Shown: positions 8,636 to 18,707 of the stretch, in pieces
How positions within the stretch are numbered: position 1 is the stretch's first letter
Layout: each line of letters begins with the position of its first letter
Assembly: GCA_000775715.1 (NCBI GenBank)
Contig: JRWQ01000008.1
Location: 248,001 to 312,000, forward strand
Direction of reading: 5' to 3'
Source of the DNA: Vibrio tubiashii
Lineage (GTDB): Bacteria > Pseudomonadota > Gammaproteobacteria > Enterobacterales > Vibrionaceae
DNA: 64,000 nt
The notes under the pieces: model-generated
The model's input: the letters and a program-made list of their open reading frames with translations, nothing else
The model's database searches: none
Told to the model about the DNA's origin: nothing
Position numbers and translations under genes: made by a program

Positions 8636-9988
8636 CTACAAAAACGGTGACCATGCAGGAGCACGAACTCGACCATTTGTCGCTGGTAACCTTGCTTTAA
8701 AGCGTCCATCAATGGAAACCATTGAGAGAACGTTGGCCTTGTTATAGATCGAACTATATATGACCATTCCACCATTTGGCGCAATACTTGGCGATTCATC
8801 TAACAGTGTTTTGGTCAGGGTTTGCATTGCTCCCGTCTCCAGATCTAGCTTGGCTAGATTGAATCCACTGTTGCTACGATTAACCATGACTAAGAACCGA
8901 CCATCCGGTGTAATTTGCCCACCAAGGTTTTGGCTCCCTTGCCATGTTAAACGCTTGGTCGAGTTACTTGCCAAATCTACTTGATAAATCTGAGGTTTTC
9001 CACCCCGATCTGAGGTAAAGATCAGAGATTTACCATCTGGATGCCAGAATGGCTCCGTATTATTTGCTCTACCTCGGGTAATTTGGGTCAGTTTTCGGGT
9101 GTTCATATCCAAGGTGTAGACATGCAAACTACCCGTTTTAGACAAAACCAAAGCCAGCTTACTGCCATCAGGTGAGAATCTTGGCGCGCCATTGTGACGT
9201 GGGAATGACGTCATTTTCTCGCGTTCACCCGTATAGATATTCATCACAAAAATTTCAGCTTGGCCATTTTGGAAGCTAACGTAAGCGAGCTTTTTACCGT
9301 CTGGTGACCATGCCGGTGACATCAAAGGCTGCTTCGAGCGTAGAACAAGCTTCTCGTTGAAACCATCGTAGTCTGACACGCGCAATTGATACGGGAACTT
9401 ATCTTCATCGTTAACTACAACGTAGGCAATACGAGTTAGAAATGCGCCCTTCTCACCAGTTAGTGCTTCATACACAAGGTCAGAAATACGATGAGCATAC
9501 TCGCGCATGCGTTTTCCTGGTACGGTTGCGCGTTTGTTGAACACGACATGATCTTTAGATAGAACCAATTGACCATCTTCACTGAGTGACTTACTTTGGC
9601 CTTGCGTAAGTTGACCACGCACCACGTCCACCAGTTGGTAGTTTATCACGTAGTTGCCTTCCGCATTTTGCGAGATAGAGCCAGTCACCAAAGCATCTAC
9701 GCCAAGTCCTGTCCAAGCATTAAAATCAACTTCTGCTTCACTATATGGCGTTTGAGGCATTTTGTTGGTTGCCACAGGGCTGAACTTACCACTGCGCTGC
9801 AGGTCAGACGCAATCACTTTTGATACATCTTCTGGGAGCTTAGTACTGCCTTCCCACTTAAACGGCACAATTGCAATTGGTCGCGCCGAATCGATACCAT
9901 CTGTAATCACTAGTTCCAACGCTGCATTCGCAGTTTGGATTACACTCATTACAGTGAGCACACATCCTATTACTAGTCGCTTTAACAC
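8636..9988 (-). CDS. tolB: Tol-Pal system beta-propeller protein TolB
   Basis: This is a 450-residue periplasmic protein. The signal peptide is about residues 1-22 (ends TANA). An N-terminal alpha/beta domain of about 140 residues follows ([19 protein letters not shown]), then a six-bladed propeller with repeated [45 protein letters not shown] and similar blades. TolB binds Pal through the propeller and TolA through its N-terminus. The start codon is GTG with AAGGA seven bases upstream, ten bases after the tolA stop. Length is as usual for Vibrio (about 450). Confidence 0.98.
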   Translation of the reverse strand: MLKRLVIGCVLTVMSVIQTANAALELVITDGIDSARPIAIVPFKWEGSTKLPEDVSKVIASDLQRSGKFSPVATNKMPQTPYSEAEVDFNAWTGLGVDALVTGSISQNAEGNYVINYQLVDVVRGQLTQGQSKSLSEDGQLVLSKDHVVFNKRATVPGKRMREYAHRISDLVYEALTGEKGAFLTRIAYVVVNDEDKFPYQLRVSDYDGFNEKLVLRSKQPLMSPAWSPDGKKLAYVSFQNGQAEIFVMNIYTGEREKMTSFPRHNGAPRFSPDGSKLALVLSKTGSLHVYTLDMNTRKLTQITRGRANNTEPFWHPDGKSLIFTSDRGGKPQIYQVDLASNSTKRLTWQGSQNLGGQITPDGRFLVMVNRSNSGFNLAKLDLETGAMQTLTKTLLDESPSIAPNGGMVIYSSIYNKANVLSMVSIDGRFKARLPATNGRVRAPAWSPFL

Positions 9989-9998
9989 AAGCTTTTCC

Positions 9999-11048
9999 TT
10001 ATAACTCAGGTACTACGGTTAAATTGATATTCTTAATTCTGTTGACGACATCAGGGTCTTTAGGCAATGGGAAGCTATTCACTTGCGCTACCGCTCGTTT
10101 GGTCGCAGCACAAAGTCGACTATCGCCATCTAACACCGATAAATTACCAACAATTGCGTCTGCTCCTGTTGGGATAAGACGCAAGTTAACTCGACAGGAC
10201 TTTCCCCGAAAACTGTCCTCCAAGAGAAGGTTTTGCTGAATGAGTTGAGTGTAAATCGCACCATAGCGGTCTGCTTCACTGGCAACGTGACTCGAACGTG
10301 CCGACGTGTTTGCTTCAGCCTCTGTCTCAAGACCCGCAAAAATATCGTTCAGCGCTGCCTCTTGCTCTTTACGCTCGCGTTCTATACGTTCTAAACGCTC
10401 TTTCTCTTTACGTGCTTTCTCAGCCGCCTCTTTGGCCGCCTTCTCTTTGGCTATACGTTCTTGTTCGGCTTTTTCCGCCGCTTCTTTTTCACGACGAGCT
10501 TTTTCTTCAGCTTCTTTTGCTGCTTTTTCGCGCTCTAGGCGCTGTTGCTCAGCTTTGGCGATAGCTGCCTCTTTTGCTAAGCGTTCTTGTTCCGCTTTTT
10601 TGATCGCTTGCTCTTTGGCTTTACGTTCGGCTTCTAACTTGGCAACCCGTTGCTCTTCTGCTTTACGCTCTTTCTCTTTAGCAACGCGTTGTTTTTCAGC
10701 TTCACGTGCCGCTTTTGCCTCTTTTGCCTGTTGCTCTTTTAACTTACGAATCCGCTCTTCTTCCGCTTTGCGATTCTTTTCAAGCTGTTCGCTCTCACGA
10801 CGCAGCTTATCAAGGCGGTCTTGCTCTTTCTTTGCGGCTTCTTCACGTTGACTACGAATTTGCTGCGCTTGCTGCCTTACCAAATTAGGGTCAATCACCA
10901 CAGCTTGAACAAGGCGACCTGTTGGTTCAGGCTTCGACATTGTAAAGTCAGTACCCCAAATCAAAGCCACAATCAGAAGACCATGCAAAGCAGCCGATAT
11001 CAGTATCGGCTTTTTGTAATCATTCTTTTTTGATTTCTTCTCTTTCAT
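9999..11048 (-). CDS. tolA: Cell envelope integrity protein TolA
   Basis: This 349-residue inner-membrane protein has one N-terminal transmembrane helix (about 14-34, [18 protein letters not shown]). A very long charged helical domain rich in Ala, Glu, Lys and Arg (about 55-235, [22 protein letters not shown] runs) is followed by a C-terminal globular domain (about 255-349) with [25 protein letters not shown] and the paired cysteines of domain III. TolA uses the proton motive force harvested by TolQR to reach TolB and Pal. The domain is also the entry point for filamentous phages in several vibrios. Low complexity creates long spurious frames on the opposite strand. Confidence 0.97.
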   Translation of the reverse strand: MKEKKSKKNDYKKPILISAALHGLLIVALIWGTDFTMSKPEPTGRLVQAVVIDPNLVRQQAQQIRSQREEAAKKEQDRLDKLRRESEQLEKNRKAEEERIRKLKEQQAKEAKAAREAEKQRVAKEKERKAEEQRVAKLEAERKAKEQAIKKAEQERLAKEAAIAKAEQQRLEREKAAKEAEEKARREKEAAEKAEQERIAKEKAAKEAAEKARKEKERLERIERERKEQEAALNDIFAGLETEAEANTSARSSHVASEADRYGAIYTQLIQQNLLLEDSFRGKSCRVNLRLIPTGADAIVGNLSVLDGDSRLCAATKRAVAQVNSFPLPKDPDVVNRIKNINLTVVPEL

Positions 11049-11060
11049 CTACAGCGACGA

Positions 11061-11504
11061 CTATTCCCTAATGTCGGTCAGCAAACCTACTTTCGGAATG
11101 CCGGCACGACTCAATTCATCCAAAACCAAAACCACTTCTGCGTATGGTGTGGCAGCATCACCGCCCACCGCGACAGGCGAATCAGGTTTCAACGACAGCT
11201 CGGCTTTTACACGAACAATCACATCTTGCAGCGAAATACCTCGTGTTACCTCTTCGTCGTTGACACTCAAACCTAGGTTACCGTCTTTGTCGATCTCGAC
11301 AATGATGAAGCTTGCATCACTATCTCCCGCAAGCTCTGAAGCAGGCTTGGCTGTCGCCGTCTTAGGTAGTTCAACATCGACCCCTTGAGTTACAAAGGGA
11401 GATGTGACCATGAAAATAATCAAAAGCACCAACATAACGTCGATATAAGGTACGACGTTAATCTCGGCCGTCATTTTGCGCTTTTTAGTTTGGTAGCCAG
11501 CCAT
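11061..11504 (-). CDS. tolR: Tol-Pal system protein TolR
   Basis: This 147-residue protein has one transmembrane helix (about 20-40, VMLVLLIIFMVTSPF). The conserved pore aspartate (Asp22) lies within VVPYIDVML, and the periplasmic domain ends IPKVGLLTDIRE. TolR pairs with TolQ to form the proton-driven motor. The ATG at 11504 is chosen because AAGGA lies about nine bases upstream and MAGYQ begins related Vibrio proteins. A GTG two codons earlier overlaps the tolQ stop and is too close to that ribosome binding site. Confidence 0.96.
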   Translation of the reverse strand: MAGYQTKKRKMTAEINVVPYIDVMLVLLIIFMVTSPFVTQGVDVELPKTATAKPASELAGDSDASFIIVEIDKDGNLGLSVNDEEVTRGISLQDVIVRVKAELSLKPDSPVAVGGDAATPYAEVVLVLDELSRAGIPKVGLLTDIRE

Positions 11505-11509
11505 AGCCA

Positions 11510-12208
11510 CTATTCCTTACTTGCAGTATCGCGGCCAGCCATTGCTTGACGGTGCAAAATACTGTGGAACTCTTCTGAGAAAGTCGCGTAGTTGTGCTCT
11601 AGCTTACCCACTTTACTACTGAATCGGTTATATGCCATTACCGCTGGAATTGCAGCGAACAGACCCATTGCAGTCGCAACCAATGCTTCTGCGATACCGG
11701 GTGCTACCATAGCTAACGTTGCCTGCTTAACCTCACCGAGAGCAATGAATGCATGCATGATGCCCCATACTGTACCAAACAGACCGATATATGGACTGAT
11801 TGAGCCAACCGTCGCGAGGAATGGCAGATGGGTCTCTAGCTCATCGACTTCTCGAGCAACAGCAACACGCATTGCGCGCCCCGTTCCTTCCATAATGAAG
11901 TCTGGAGAATCTGCGTTAGATTTACGCAAACGAGCAAATTCGGTAAAGCCGGAATAGAAAATCTCTTCCGTTCCCGCTAAATCATCTTTACGTTTCTTAG
12001 CGTTTTGATAAAGAATCGACAGATCTGTGCCCGACCAAAATTTATCTTCGAATGTTTCTGCGTCTTTTGAGGCTTGAGAAAGCACTTTGCTGCGCTTGAT
12101 GATCATTGCCCAAGACACAATAGACATGCCTAAAAGGATCAGCATAACCATTTTTACTAGCAAACTTGCTTGCAAAAACAGGTCTAGCATCGAAATATCA
12201 GCGGTCAC
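11510..12208 (-). CDS. tolQ: Tol-Pal system protein TolQ
   Basis: This 232-residue inner-membrane motor protein of the TolQ/ExbB/MotA family has three transmembrane segments. The first is about 15-37 ([20 protein letters not shown]). The second and third lie in [25 protein letters not shown] and the Ala-rich [23 protein letters not shown]. Five TolQ subunits surround a TolR pair and conduct protons. It overlaps the ybgC end by eleven bases, indicating translational coupling. Confidence 0.97.
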   Translation of the reverse strand: MTADISMLDLFLQASLLVKMVMLILLGMSIVSWAMIIKRSKVLSQASKDAETFEDKFWSGTDLSILYQNAKKRKDDLAGTEEIFYSGFTEFARLRKSNADSPDFIMEGTGRAMRVAVAREVDELETHLPFLATVGSISPYIGLFGTVWGIMHAFIALGEVKQATLAMVAPGIAEALVATAMGLFAAIPAVMAYNRFSSKVGKLEHNYATFSEEFHSILHRQAMAGRDTASKE

Positions 12209-12629
12209 TGTCTGTTAACTCCATAACGATTGATTGAGGCATTGCTTTTGGCCTCATTTTTTTGTTGTCGATACATGCTACCTTAACCATAGCCTTACAC
12301 AATGTCTTACCCTCAGGATTAACGATCTCCTGACAGAACGAGAGTGACGCTTTTTTAAGGTCAGCTATTTTTGTTTGTACGATAAGGTGATCGTCGAGAC
12401 GAGCACCCTGCAAAAAATCGATGTCCATGTGTCGGACTACAAAACCTAAGTTTTGTTCCAACAAGACCTGTTGAGAAACACCAATTGTGCGAAGCAGTTC
12501 CGTTCTTGCACGTTCAAAGAACTTGAGATAATTCGAATGGTAAACCACTCCACCAGCGTCGGTATCTTCATAATAAACCGTCACCGGCCATTCAAATATC
12601 ATTGTTGGTTGTTGCACGTTGGTGTCCAC
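12198..12629 (-). CDS. ybgC: Acyl-CoA thioesterase YbgC
   Basis: This 143-residue hot-dog-fold thioesterase hydrolyses short-chain or phospholipid-linked acyl-CoA and is the first gene of the Tol-Pal operon. The active-site signature is [20 protein letters not shown], with the catalytic Asp and a conserved His-Asn pair. [11 protein letters not shown] follows. The start is uncertain: GTG at 12629 gives 143 residues, and ATG at 12602 gives 134. Neither has a clear ribosome binding site. Confidence 0.94.
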   Translation of the reverse strand: MDTNVQQPTMIFEWPVTVYYEDTDAGGVVYHSNYLKFFERARTELLRTIGVSQQVLLEQNLGFVVRHMDIDFLQGARLDDHLIVQTKIADLKKASLSFCQEIVNPEGKTLCKAMVKVACIDNKKMRPKAMPQSIVMELTDSDR

Positions 12630-12712
12630 AATCTATTGCATTAGGTTGATACTATAACGCAACTCATCACTAACTTTGCAAGCGCAAATCCATGAATTCA
12701 AAGCTTGAAACA

Positions 12713-12751
12713 AAAAAAAACGCAACCTAGCTAGTAGGTCGCGTTTTTTTT
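12713..12751 (-). terminator. Terminator of the cyd operon
   Basis: An extended stem (AAAACGC-A-ACCTA with TAGGT-C-GCGTTTT, one mismatch) has a T run on the minus strand, 25 bases after the ybgE stop. It separates the cyd and tol operons. The A/T runs on both sides could let it work in both directions. Confidence 0.85.
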
Positions 12752-12776
12752 AAACAATAATGTTCAGACTCAGCCA

Positions 12777-13079
12777 TTAAAACAGGCGAACTATCGTGAG
12801 GTAACTCAAGATGGCTAGCGAGAAATATGGGCTGAATAGGACCTGCCAATACCAGTTTCTAGGCTTAAAACCGATGCCAAACACCATGCTTGAGCACATA
12901 GCCCAAATCAGTAGTGGTGAGATGAGCGCGTTAAAACCCCCAATAGAAGCAGAGTAGAGTTCTGGGTCCCACATTACCATAGCGACATGATAAAAGCCGA
13001 GAACCAGAGATAAAGCTCTAAACAGAGCTTTATCTAATGGTGCATGTAGCTTGGCTACCTGCTCAGTGAGATTACTCAC
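12777..13079 (-). CDS. ybgE: Cyd operon membrane protein YbgE
   Basis: This is a 100-residue inner-membrane protein with three predicted helices (ALSLVLGFYHVAMVMW, FNALISPLLIWAMCSSMVFG and LFSPYFSLAILSYLTIVRL). It matches the YbgE family, which is found only beside cydABX and has no proven essential role in the oxidase. Start is GTG at 13079, overlapping the cydX stop codon by eight bases, a clear sign of coupled translation. Confidence 0.92.
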   Translation of the reverse strand: MSNLTEQVAKLHAPLDKALFRALSLVLGFYHVAMVMWDPELYSASIGGFNALISPLLIWAMCSSMVFGIGFKPRNWYWQVLFSPYFSLAILSYLTIVRLF

Positions 13080-13179
13080 TGTCTTTATCCATCATTTCTG
13101 AATGCTCTAACCAAAGAGCATTAATGATGCCGAATGCACAAGCGAGTAGTACACCCAGAATCCATGCGAAATACCACAT
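13072..13179 (-). CDS. cydX: Cytochrome bd-I oxidase small subunit CydX (35 aa)
   Basis: This very small gene lies between cydB and ybgE. The peptide begins MWYFAWILGVLLACAFGI, nearly the same as E. coli CydX (37 residues), and ends EMMDKDSE. It is one transmembrane helix that packs against CydA and stabilises the haem centres and the oxidase complex. The start has AAGGAG seven bases upstream, and the gene begins 12 bases after the cydB stop codon. Confidence 0.97.
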   Translation of the reverse strand: MWYFAWILGVLLACAFGIINALWLEHSEMMDKDSE

Positions 13180-13191
13180 AATCGTTGCTCC

Positions 13192-14328
13192 TTAGTATGC
13201 TGAAACGTCGTTGTCTTCGATATGCTTCTTATCTAAGCGACCGAACATTTTGTAGTAAGTCCAAGTCGTGTAGCCAAGAATTACTGGAACAAACACAGCC
13301 GCAACAAGTGTCATCAGACCCAGTGTTAGTTCACTCGCCGTTGAATCCCACATAGTCAGACTATGATTTGGAACAAGGCTAGAAGGCATAACGAACGGGA
13401 ACATTGCAAAACCTGCCGTCAAGATTACTCCAGCATTCGCCAAACTTGAGAACAAGAATGCAAAACCGCCACGCTCAAAACGAGACGCAATTGCTGCGAG
13501 TAACGGCATCAATACACCCAAAACAGGCGCAGCCCACATAGCAGGATATGTTTCAAAGTTAGTCATCCAAGCACCTGCTTGCTGCACCACCTCTTTGTTT
13601 AACGGGTTAGAGTCCGCCAACGTATCGATAGTACTTGTTACGACAAAGCCTTCGATTGACTGAACCCAGAAGCCACCAACCACAAACAGTGCAACAGCAA
13701 CAAGGCCAGTAATTTGAGCGGCATTTCTTGCACGCGCATGGATCGCCTCTGTCGTTTTCATCTGTAGCCATGTTGCGCCTTGAAGGACAAACAGCATCAG
13801 ACTAAGCACACCACACAGCAGTGCGAACGGGTTAAGCAGTGCAAAGAATGAACCTTTGTACTCAGACATCAACAGGTCATTTAGTTCAAACGGCACGCCT
13901 TGTAGCAGGTTACCAAATGCGACACCAAAAATAATTGGTGGCACTGTACCACTGAAGCATAGCGCGTAGTCCCACGCTTGACGCCATTTTGGATTCTCGA
14001 TTTTTGAACGATAGTCAAGCGCCAGTGGACGCATCCAAAGTGCCGCTAGCGTCACGTACATCGCTAAATAGAAGCCAGAAAACGAGGTAGCGTATACCAA
14101 TGGCCACGCAGCAAACAATGCACCACCCGCAGTGATCAGCCAAACTTGGTTGCCGTCCCAGTGCGGTGCAATGGTATTGAGCATAATACGACGCTCAGTA
14201 TCGTTCTTACCGATAACCGGTGATAGAGAAGCAACGCCCATATCGAAGCCATCAGTGACCGCGAACCCGACCATCAAGACACCAATCAGGATCCACCAGA
14301 TCAGTCGTAAGATTTCGTAATCAAACAT
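13192..14328 (-). CDS. cydB: Cytochrome bd-I ubiquinol oxidase subunit II CydB
   Basis: This 378-residue inner-membrane subunit has about nine helices. It begins MFDYEILRLIWWILIGVLMVGFAVTDGFDMG, with the conserved GFDMG and TIAPHWDGNQVWL segments. It carries no haem itself but supports CydA in the complex. Length matches E. coli CydB (379). It is separated from cydA by 18 bases and from cydX by 12, so the four genes form one transcript. Confidence 0.98.
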   Translation of the reverse strand: MFDYEILRLIWWILIGVLMVGFAVTDGFDMGVASLSPVIGKNDTERRIMLNTIAPHWDGNQVWLITAGGALFAAWPLVYATSFSGFYLAMYVTLAALWMRPLALDYRSKIENPKWRQAWDYALCFSGTVPPIIFGVAFGNLLQGVPFELNDLLMSEYKGSFFALLNPFALLCGVLSLMLFVLQGATWLQMKTTEAIHARARNAAQITGLVAVALFVVGGFWVQSIEGFVVTSTIDTLADSNPLNKEVVQQAGAWMTNFETYPAMWAAPVLGVLMPLLAAIASRFERGGFAFLFSSLANAGVILTAGFAMFPFVMPSSLVPNHSLTMWDSTASELTLGLMTLVAAVFVPVILGYTTWTYYKMFGRLDKKHIEDNDVSAY

Positions 14329-14346
14329 GTTTTGTTTCTCCTTGCC

Positions 14347-15933
14347 TTACGCTTCTACTTGGCGACTAACTTTGTCTTCGACAGAGTCAGCGTTTTGCTC
14401 AAAGTGATAGCGACCTGTTTTCAGGCTACTTGGGCCTTTGCGCGCGAACTTAAGCATTAGGTAGACTTCTGCAATTAAGAACACGGTGTACAGCGCGATG
14501 ATCGCAAACAGAGACGTCCAGATTTCTGAAGCGCTCAGTGCCGATGCTGCAACGTTCACAGGCAGAATTTCACCCACTGCCCACGGCTGACGACCATACT
14601 CAGCAACGAACCAGCCGGCTTCAACTGCAATCCACGGCAATGGAATGCTAAATAGCGCAGCCTTAAGAACCCACTGTTTTTGCTCAATCTTCTGACGACA
14701 AGTTTGAATAAACGCCGCGCCGAATACGAATAGCATGATAAAGCCACACGCAACCATAATGCGGAACGACCAGAATAGCGGCCATACTGTTGGGATAGAG
14801 TCATCCGCAGCAGCTTGAATTTGCTCTTCTGTTGCGTCAACAACATTGTCGGTGTAGCGCTTAAGAAGAAGACCGTAGCCTAGATCACCCTTCACTTCAT
14901 CGAAGGCTGTCATGTTAGCCTCTGACTTGTCACCGGCACGCAGTTTCTCTAGCAGTTCGTACGCGTACATACCTGTGCGAATACGGTCTACGTGTTCATC
15001 GCGAAGATCGCGTAAACCCGTTACCTGCTCATCCAACGAACGCGTCGCTATAATACCCATCACATAAGGGATCTTAATCGCGTAATCAGTATGCATAGTA
15101 TCTTGGTTAGGCAAACCAAACAGCGTAAATGCGGCTGGCGCTGGCTCTGTGTGCCATTCAGCCTCTACTGCTGCAAGCTTAACTTTTTGCACTTCACCAA
15201 GTTCGTAACCAGATTCATCACCTAGTACGATAACCGATAGGATTGACGCCATACCAAAAGAAGCGGCAATAGCAAATGAACGACGAGCAAAGGCAACATC
15301 ACGACCTTTAAGTAGGTAATATGCACTGATGCCTAGAATGAACATTGCGCCAGTCGTGTAGCCAGAAGCGACGGTATGAACGAACTTAACCTGAGCCACT
15401 GGGTTAAGAACAACCTCAGCAAAACTCACCATTTCCATACGCATGGTTTCAAAGTTAAATTCTGCGCCTACTGGGTTTTGCATCCAGCCATTCGCTACTA
15501 AGATCCAAAGTGCAGAGAAGTTAGAACCCAATGCAACAAGCCAAGTGACAGCAAGGTGTTGTCGTTTGGATAAGCGATCCCAGCCAAAGAAGAATAGACC
15601 GACAAAGGTTGACTCTAAGAAGAAGGCGACTAGGGCTTCGATCGCGAGAGGTGCACCAAAAATGTCACCTACGTAATGAGAATAGTAGGACCAGTTAGTA
15701 CCAAACTGGAACTCCATGGTAAGGCCAGTAGCCACACCAAGTGCAAAGTTAATACCGAACAACTTACCCCAGAACTTTGTCATGTCCTTATAGATTTGCT
15801 TGTTCGTCATTACGTACACAGATTCCATGATAGCCAGTAGGAAGGCCATACCTAGAGTCAATGGTACGAATAGGAAGTGATACATCGCTGTCAGTGCAAA
15901 CTGCAACCGCGATAGATCAACGACATCGATCAT
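14347..15933 (-). CDS. cydA: Cytochrome bd-I ubiquinol oxidase subunit I CydA
   Basis: This 528-residue inner-membrane quinol oxidase binds haems b558, b595 and d and reduces oxygen with high affinity. His19 ([15 protein letters not shown]) is the haem ligand at the expected position when the start at 15933 is used. [13 protein letters not shown] contains the second conserved histidine. The periplasmic Q-loop region contains [13 protein letters not shown] and [13 protein letters not shown]. The start is supported by AGGAG five bases upstream; the longer frame to 15969 is unlikely. Two perfect FNR-type sites lie 213 and 263 bases upstream. Confidence 0.98.
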   Translation of the reverse strand: MIDVVDLSRLQFALTAMYHFLFVPLTLGMAFLLAIMESVYVMTNKQIYKDMTKFWGKLFGINFALGVATGLTMEFQFGTNWSYYSHYVGDIFGAPLAIEALVAFFLESTFVGLFFFGWDRLSKRQHLAVTWLVALGSNFSALWILVANGWMQNPVGAEFNFETMRMEMVSFAEVVLNPVAQVKFVHTVASGYTTGAMFILGISAYYLLKGRDVAFARRSFAIAASFGMASILSVIVLGDESGYELGEVQKVKLAAVEAEWHTEPAPAAFTLFGLPNQDTMHTDYAIKIPYVMGIIATRSLDEQVTGLRDLRDEHVDRIRTGMYAYELLEKLRAGDKSEANMTAFDEVKGDLGYGLLLKRYTDNVVDATEEQIQAAADDSIPTVWPLFWSFRIMVACGFIMLFVFGAAFIQTCRQKIEQKQWVLKAALFSIPLPWIAVEAGWFVAEYGRQPWAVGEILPVNVAASALSASEIWTSLFAIIALYTVFLIAEVYLMLKFARKGPSSLKTGRYHFEQNADSVEDKVSRQVEA

Positions 15934-16145
15934 GATTACTCCTATGTGTCGGCTGAAGACACTATTCACATTAATGCATTGTTATTAAGTTTTGAGCAAA
16001 CTCATTAAGTGTTATCGGAATGATTTCACTGTTGCAAAAATGTACTGGATTAGTTAGTTAATTGTTAAGCATCAGCTAATATAGCTAGAACTAATATTAC
16101 TGCTAAAAACAGCATGTTTCAAAAGATTTATAGCTAGAGTTCGCT

Positions 16146-16159
16146 TTGATTTGAATCAA
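16146..16159. promoter_or_regulatory. FNR-type palindrome 1 upstream of cydA
   Basis: TTGAT-TTGA-ATCAA is a perfect match to the FNR consensus TTGAT-N4-ATCAA. Confidence 0.8.
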
Positions 16160-16195
16160 CTTTTGTTTGTCATTCCTGGCTAGTTTTCAATCAAT

Positions 16196-16209
16196 TTGAT
16201 CTACATCAA
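16196..16209. promoter_or_regulatory. FNR-type palindrome 2 upstream of cydA
   Basis: TTGAT-CTAC-ATCAA is a second perfect consensus site. Its centre is exactly 50 bases from the centre of the first. Confidence 0.8.
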
Positions 16210-16348
16210 GCGATAGTGCGGTTTTTTGTTAAGGCAGGGTTACCCAGGAAGCATAATTAGGTATTTATGCGAAACAAGTGCTTAACAACAAGCTCAAGAA
16301 TGCTACCTATTTAGTGGTAAGTTAATTTCACTAACGTGATGAGAGTCA

Positions 16349-16376
16349 CAAAAAAGCCAGTGATGTATCACTGGCT
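16349..16376 (-). terminator. Terminator of the ruvAB operon
   Basis: AGCCAGTGA and TCACTGGCT form a perfect nine-pair stem with a four-base loop. A T run follows on the minus strand, nine bases after the ruvB stop. Confidence 0.9.
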
Positions 16377-16384
16377 ATCTATAA

Positions 16385-17389
16385 CTATTTTTCAATTCCA
16401 AAATGGAGATAGGCGCGATCGGTGGCAATCCTGCCTCGTGGAGTCCTTTGCAGGTATCCTTGCTGAATCAAATAAGGCTCCAAAACATCTTCTATCGTAT
16501 CTTTTTCCTCACCAATTGCTGCGGCCATGTTATCAAGTCCAACAGGTCCACCACCAAACTTCTCCATAATGGCAAGCAGCAACTTTCGGTCCATATAGTC
16601 GAAGCCCTGGGCATCCACATCCAGCATATTGAGCGCTCGGTCGGCCACTTCAGCGCAGATATGACCATTGCCTTTCACTTCCGCATAGTCTCGCACACGG
16701 CGTAGCAATCGGTTTGCAATTCGCGGTGTACCACGAGCACGTCGAGCCACTTCAAGCGCGCCATCAGATTCCATAGATAACCCTAGGCAATCTGCGCTAC
16801 GCTGAACGATATTTTGCAAATCCGGGATCTTGTAGTACTCCAATCGCTGGGTAATACCAAAACGGTCGCGCAGTGGTGACGTTAAAGAACCTGCTCGCGT
16901 TGTCGCTCCAATCAAGGTGAAAGGAGGGAGATCAATCTTGATCGAACGGGCGGCAGGGCCTTCACCGATCATGATATCGAGCTGATAATCTTCCATCGCA
17001 GGGTAGAGAACCTCTTCTACCATAGGACTTAAGCGGTGAATCTCATCAATGAAAAGTACGTCGTTCTCTTCGAGATTGGTCAGCAGTGCCGCTAAATCTC
17101 CCGCTTTTTCTAACACCGGCCCAGAAGTAGTACGAATGTTCACTTCCATCTCATTAGCGACAATATTAGCTAGCGTGGTTTTACCCAAGCCAGGAGGCCC
17201 AAATATCAACAGGTGGTCGAGCGCTTCGTTACGAAGCTGTGCCGCTTTAATAAAGATTTCCATCTGGTCGCGAACGTGGTCTTGACCTTTATAGTCATCA
17301 AGCTTTTTTGGACGAATAGCCCTGTCGATCACATCTTCTTCTTTATAAACCGCATTATCTGGTGCAATTAAACGATCTGCTTCAATCAT
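16385..17389 (-). CDS. ruvB: Holliday junction branch migration ATPase RuvB
   Basis: This 334-residue AAA+ motor forms hexameric rings on either side of the RuvA-bound junction and drives branch migration. It has Walker A (GPPGLGKTT), Walker B ([12 protein letters not shown]), sensor 1 (GATTRAG) and a C-terminal winged helix ending in the conserved [15 protein letters not shown]. It begins 13 bases after ruvA and is cotranscribed with it. Length is standard (336 in E. coli). Confidence 0.98.
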   Translation of the reverse strand: MIEADRLIAPDNAVYKEEDVIDRAIRPKKLDDYKGQDHVRDQMEIFIKAAQLRNEALDHLLIFGPPGLGKTTLANIVANEMEVNIRTTSGPVLEKAGDLAALLTNLEENDVLFIDEIHRLSPMVEEVLYPAMEDYQLDIMIGEGPAARSIKIDLPPFTLIGATTRAGSLTSPLRDRFGITQRLEYYKIPDLQNIVQRSADCLGLSMESDGALEVARRARGTPRIANRLLRRVRDYAEVKGNGHICAEVADRALNMLDVDAQGFDYMDRKLLLAIMEKFGGGPVGLDNMAAAIGEEKDTIEDVLEPYLIQQGYLQRTPRGRIATDRAYLHFGIEK

Positions 17390-17402
17390 TATTTACGCCT
17401 TT

Positions 17403-18020
17403 TTAAACCATAGACTTTAGCGCTTCACGGATAAGCTGCTCGCTGCTCATCCCATCCGTCTTAACCTGAGAGACAACCTTAGACGCTTGCGTTGGTTTAT
17501 AACCAAGAGCAAGCAACGCACTGACTGCCTCTTCTTCTGCATTAGATTGCGCAGGTTGCGGAGCTGAATCAATGGGCGCCGCATCGGTAAATGGTGTAAA
17601 CAGGTCTCCTGCGCTCCAACCTTTAAGTCGATCTTTCATTTCAACAACCAAACGTTCTGCTGTCTTCTTACCGACACCCGGCAACTTAACTAAAGTCGAA
17701 ACATCTTCACGCTCTACGCTGGCAACAAACTGGCTCGCGGTCATCCCCGACAAAATCGCCAAGCCAAGTTTAGGCCCCACCCCATTGGCTTTAATAACTT
17801 CACGGAACAGAGCACGCTCTTTGACTGTATTGAAGCCATACAGCAATTGTGCATCTTCACGTACGACAAAGTGAGTATAGATAATCGCTTCTTCACCGAT
17901 ATTGGGTAGCTCATAGAAACAGCTCATTGGCATTTGGACTTCATAGCCAATACCATTAACTTCAATCAGTAGTTCAGGGGGTTGCTTCTCGATAAGAATG
18001 CCGCGCAAACGTCCAATCAC
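17403..18020 (-). CDS. ruvA: Holliday junction DNA-binding protein RuvA
   Basis: This 205-residue tetrameric protein holds the Holliday junction open. It has an N-terminal OB fold ([18 protein letters not shown]) and two helix-hairpin-helix motifs in domain II ([13 protein letters not shown] and [12 protein letters not shown]). A flexible Ala/Gln/Pro linker (about 135-160) joins a C-terminal three-helix domain ([15 protein letters not shown]) that contacts RuvB. It is separated from ruvC by 110 bases containing a stem-loop. Confidence 0.98.
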   Translation of the reverse strand: MIGRLRGILIEKQPPELLIEVNGIGYEVQMPMSCFYELPNIGEEAIIYTHFVVREDAQLLYGFNTVKERALFREVIKANGVGPKLGLAILSGMTASQFVASVEREDVSTLVKLPGVGKKTAERLVVEMKDRLKGWSAGDLFTPFTDAAPIDSAPQPAQSNAEEEAVSALLALGYKPTQASKVVSQVKTDGMSSEQLIREALKSMV

Positions 18021-18060
18021 GGTGGATACTCTTTTAGAAATGAATTTTTGACAGGATAAT

Positions 18061-18088
18061 AAAGAACTGGATAAACATCCAGTTCTTT
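18061..18088. other. Stem-loop between ruvC and ruvA
   Basis: A perfect twelve-pair stem (AAAGAACTGGAT with ATCCAGTTCTTT, loop AAAC) lies 42 bases past the ruvC stop. No clear T run follows on either strand, so it may be a weak terminator or a processing site. Confidence 0.5.
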
Positions 18089-18130
18089 ATTAAATCAGTA
18101 AATTTTTTTTGCAGCATGATACCACTGGGG

Positions 18131-18652
18131 CTAGCGATAGCGACCACGCCTTGCACTGGTGGCCTTGCCTGCCAACGCGACCAAAGTTTTATTGGTGTTG
18201 GCATGACAGATCGCAACGCCCAATGCATCGGCGGCATCGGCTTGAGGTTTAGAAGGCAGCTTGAGCATATGCTGAACCATATGTTGGACTTGTTCTTTGT
18301 CTGCAGCGCCCGTGCCGACTACCGCTTGTTTTATCAATCTTGCCGCATATTCGTAGACGGGCAGATCCGCATTCACCGCCGCAACAATTGCACTGCCGCG
18401 AGCTTGACCTAACTTAAGGGCAGAGTCCGCATTGCGTGCCATGAATACCTGTTCAATGGCAAACACATCGGGTTGAAACTGGGTGATGATTTCAGACACA
18501 CCCGCATAGATCTGTTTTAATCGCCCTGGCAACTCCTTTTCAGAGGTGCGAATACAACCGCTACCAAGGTAGTTCAGGTGACGACCCGTTTGGCGAATAA
18601 CACCGTAGCCTGTAATTCGAGAGCCTGGGTCAATACCTAGTATAATTGACAT
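18131..18652 (-). CDS. ruvC: Crossover junction endodeoxyribonuclease RuvC
   Basis: This 173-residue dimeric resolvase makes paired cuts at Holliday junctions handled by RuvAB. Catalytic acids are in the expected places: Asp8 ([13 protein letters not shown]), Glu in [11 protein letters not shown] and the pair of Asp residues in [14 protein letters not shown] near the C-terminus. The order ruvC-ruvA-ruvB is conserved. The E. coli yebC gene that precedes ruvC is missing; an alpha-galactosidase gene lies upstream instead. Confidence 0.98.
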   Translation of the reverse strand: MSIILGIDPGSRITGYGVIRQTGRHLNYLGSGCIRTSEKELPGRLKQIYAGVSEIITQFQPDVFAIEQVFMARNADSALKLGQARGSAIVAAVNADLPVYEYAARLIKQAVVGTGAADKEQVQHMVQHMLKLPSKPQADAADALGVAICHANTNKTLVALAGKATSARRGRYR

Positions 18653-18707
18653 TATTTTCTTTGAGTTATCACGATATCTAGCCAGACATATTAATCTAGC
18701 CTACCTT

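Larger units (their letters stand above)
15934..16348. promoter_or_regulatory. cydA upstream control region
   Basis: This region of 415 bases without genes lies between cydA and the ruvB terminator. It is AT-rich and carries two FNR-type palindromes (16146-16159, 16196-16209). A possible -10 (TATAAA on the minus strand at 16127-16132) lies downstream of the first. In E. coli the cyd promoter is controlled by FNR and ArcA. I could not place an ArcA site or a start site with confidence. Confidence 0.6.

Noticed and set aside
10306..10851. 181-codon forward frame across tolA
   Set aside because: It is the mirror of the Ala/Glu/Lys helical repeat of TolA; low-complexity Ser/Ala/Arg/Phe output and no ribosome binding site.
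15934..15969. Twelve extra N-terminal residues of CydA
   Set aside because: The start at 15933 has a good ribosome binding site and puts the haem ligand at position 19.
18061..18088. Standard rho-independent terminator after ruvC
   Set aside because: The stem is perfect but no T run follows, so I list it only as a stem-loop.
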